This document shows positions 61,608 to 64,000 of a stretch of 64,000 nt of DNA, one piece after another. The notes under the pieces are model-generated. The model had not been told where the DNA came from, made no database searches, and worked only from the letters and a program-made list of their open reading frames with translations. This DNA is from Ailanthus altissimus. Lineage: Eukaryota; Streptophyta; Magnoliopsida; Sapindales; Simaroubaceae. Every line of letters starts with the position of its first letter. Position 1 is the stretch's first letter. Made by a program: the position numbers and the translations under genes. Location of the stretch: positions 503,501-567,500 of the forward strand of contig OX327703.1 in assembly GCA_946807835.1 (NCBI GenBank). Reading direction: 5' to 3'.

Positions 61608-63575
61608 CTTAACGAACTTGTATGTAGTAATTTCTTATGGCCCTCTCAGTTGATAGATAATGATAGTGATAAATTCAAAGCAAAAATTTATGAGCTGCCT
61701 AGGCTAAGCTTTATTTGTACAGACACAAAAGGCCATGCCATGTGAACTTCATTGTGATTCTTTTTTGTGACTTTAGTAGTGATATGTTTTCATTGGATAC
61801 CAACAGATTGTATGTTAACATAAGTTTTTTAATGTAGCAAAACTTGGTATAATATTTTATTTTTTAAAAATTTCTTTTGTCAAATCTTTATCAATATATG
61901 AATTTGATGCATAATATAAATATAAATAAAGATCACATTTAAATTCTTGCTTAGTTTTATTTTATTAAAATGTTTCAACCAAAATTTCTTATATCATAAT
62001 GAGTAAAATAGTGAGTTTTCAATTTTTTTTTTAAAACAAATACGTATTTTAAAAAGAACTCTAATTTTTTTCATGTTATTTCATGCTTCTTTTTGTTGTG
62101 TTAATTTTTAGTTTTTTTATTATTCTTTTATAATGTTCTTTAAAATAATAAATTATTATTATTTTAATTGAATATTAATAATATATATTAATTAAATTAT
62201 TATCTCTTTAAAAATAGACATAATGCACATGATTTATAAAAAGTCTCATTCTCTGTGATTAATGTGTAACATTCAGTAATTTGATGTTACAAGACAAAAT
62301 AAATAAATTATAATCTTTTAATAAAATAAAATTATTAAAAATAAAATAAAATCTTTTTGATAATTTTAAAATTTATCCTTGAGATTTTATCTATTTAATT
62401 TCTTAAATTAAATATTAAATAATTTAAATAAGATATTATATCTAAAATTAATTAATTAATTTTATTCAAAAACATTTATATGTATATATTAAATTATTTT
62501 TTGGACATAATATATTATATAGTAAAAATAATTCTTTTAATATTTTTTACAATAATAAATCAAGAGGTGGTGTTGGGACCTATGGAATTACAATTTTAAG
62601 CTCTAATAATTTTTAAATAAATAATTAATTAATTCAATTTATTAATTCCAGTATTATTCTACTAAAAACTTCGAATTGCACTCATGCAATTGTAAATATA
62701 TTTTACTCAAAAACACTTAACACAATCTACTGATTTAATCACTACATGCAATTCAATCATCTATAGATGGTTCGTAATTAGAGGTAGGTCAAATTACTAT
62801 TTTACCGTCTAATTACTTATTTATTCTTAAGTATCATTAATTTACTAGTGAACAATTAATTTATAAACTTGTTACAAATTGAGTGTTCTAACCGTTTAGT
62901 TCCAAAACTAATATTTAAGAGAACTAATTTTTCTAACTTCTATTATAAATGAATAGATTCCATATTTGTAAATCACATTCTCAACTACTTATCTTACCAT
63001 GCCACAAAAATACAAGATTTTTAATATATTTTATGACAAATCATAAATAGTATCTTAAATGACACAGTAACACAACAGAAGTTTATGATCACTCAAGATT
63101 AAGGTTGATTTGTATATTATCATTAGTTGATGTTATTTAAAATTTTAATTAATAACATAATTTTTAAAAAAAATTCAAACTAAGTCTGGTCCAATCCTAT
63201 ATAATAATATTATATAAATCACAAACACCATAATATTATTACATTAGTGATTTGGATAAAATCACTACATTCTCAATGTTTGTACACCACACTAATAATA
63301 TTTATTTAAAAAATTCAAACTTTAATTAATTTATTATGATCATTTTTATATTTATTATTCACAATATTAATCCTCTTATATATATTATATATTAAAGTTA
63401 TAATCACATAAATAAATGTGAAATTTTCTAACATTTATAACATAATTATTATGCACACATTTCAAGTACAAAATTATAATTTTATTTATTTCATAAAAAA
63501 TATTACAAATACAAGCTTTTAAGACACTATTCTTAATACATACAACCAAAGAAAACAATTTAAGAATTAGAAAGT
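61608..63575. repeat. duplicated block Y'
   Basis: Partner of 50255-51890, about 11.4 kb to its right. The insertion of copia C and the MITE-containing DNA explains much of that distance. It is longer than Y because of small insertions. Confidence 0.72.
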
Positions 63576-64000
63576 GTGAGAAGATCATATGCGATTCACT
63601 TTTCTCTTGGCTATAGTATTCATTATAGTTAATTATAACCAAATTCTTGTATTATATATAGGTTGTATGCTATCAATAATAAGTTCTTAGCACTTGCTAG
63701 ACAACTATTATCAATTCTAATTAAAATGAATTCCAGGTACATTTTTAATTTCCAGAAACAGTTAAAGCTGTATGTAGTGATCACATGTGGATGAATGCTA
63801 AAGATCTCAATTTGTATGCTAAATCAATCAATTATGAAACTCCAAGTATTTGACAATTATTTCATTAACTTAAGCAGGGGAAAGTGCCTCTGCTTGTCTC
63901 TTCCTTGGCTCAATTTTATTGCCTCTCATTGCTCCCAAAGAAAGAAAAAGGGTTGAGAATGTGTAAGATATTAAAAACTTTCTAAATATTTATTTATTTA
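63576..64000. other. window edge, possible C-terminal exon on minus strand
   Basis: Mostly non-coding. On the minus strand about 63935-63870 reads LGAMRGNKIEPRKRQAEALSPA followed by TAA (63872-63870), which has the look of a terminal exon. No convincing acceptor is visible and the protein is not recognised; the gene would extend beyond the window. Confidence 0.25.

Overview
This window is plant nuclear DNA, very probably from a eudicot. The evidence is multi-exon genes with GT-AG introns, chloroplast-targeted lysine biosynthesis, Athila and copia LTR retrotransposons, Mutator-like elements (MULEs) and AT-rich spacers. I cannot name the species. Only one complete host gene is visible; most of the rest is transposable elements and their remains.

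Layout. 1-5.2 kb: repeat-like DNA and a decayed MULE transposase (minus strand). 5.98-9.16 kb: an intact eight-exon gene for chloroplast 4-hydroxy-tetrahydrodipicolinate reductase (DAPB). 10.3-12.1 kb: the broken 5' part of a poly(ADP-ribose) glycohydrolase (PARG1-like) gene. 12.9-13.75 kb: a solo LTR with a perfect 5-bp target duplication. 15.1-27.5 kb: a young, structurally complete Athila (Ty3/gypsy) element on the minus strand, inserted into an exon-like host sequence. 28.5-35.0 kb and 36.0-41.4 kb: two degenerate copia elements (A and B, minus). 43-46.4 kb: repeat-rich spacer. 46.6-63.6 kb: an old X-Y-X'-Y' duplication, interrupted by a long-TIR MULE (47.1-50.0 kb), a third copia element with Angela-like LTR ends (C, 52.4-60.0 kb) and a small MITE (61.2 kb).

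The main discovery is the Athila element. Its 1,556-bp LTRs differ at only seven positions by my count. It has a perfect tRNA-Asp primer site, a 5-bp target duplication and one uninterrupted gag-pol frame. Between pol and the 3' LTR, where Athila elements may carry an env-like gene, it carries two extra intact ORFs in sense orientation. The first, 182 aa, has a basic block followed by a cysteine cluster, resembling the nucleic-acid-binding cysteine-rich proteins of carlaviruses and related plant viruses. The second is an intronless LONELY GUY (LOG) protein, the enzyme that releases active cytokinin from its nucleotide; its PGGxGTxxE motif is intact and it has its own TATA box. I infer that this retrotransposon may carry a host-manipulation module: cytokinin activation, plus silencing suppression or transcriptional reprogramming.

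The element's leader also contains six copies of a short GGYGGT/ACCRRCC hairpin of unknown function. Family assignments rest on motifs read by eye and remembered family features; no database search was run.
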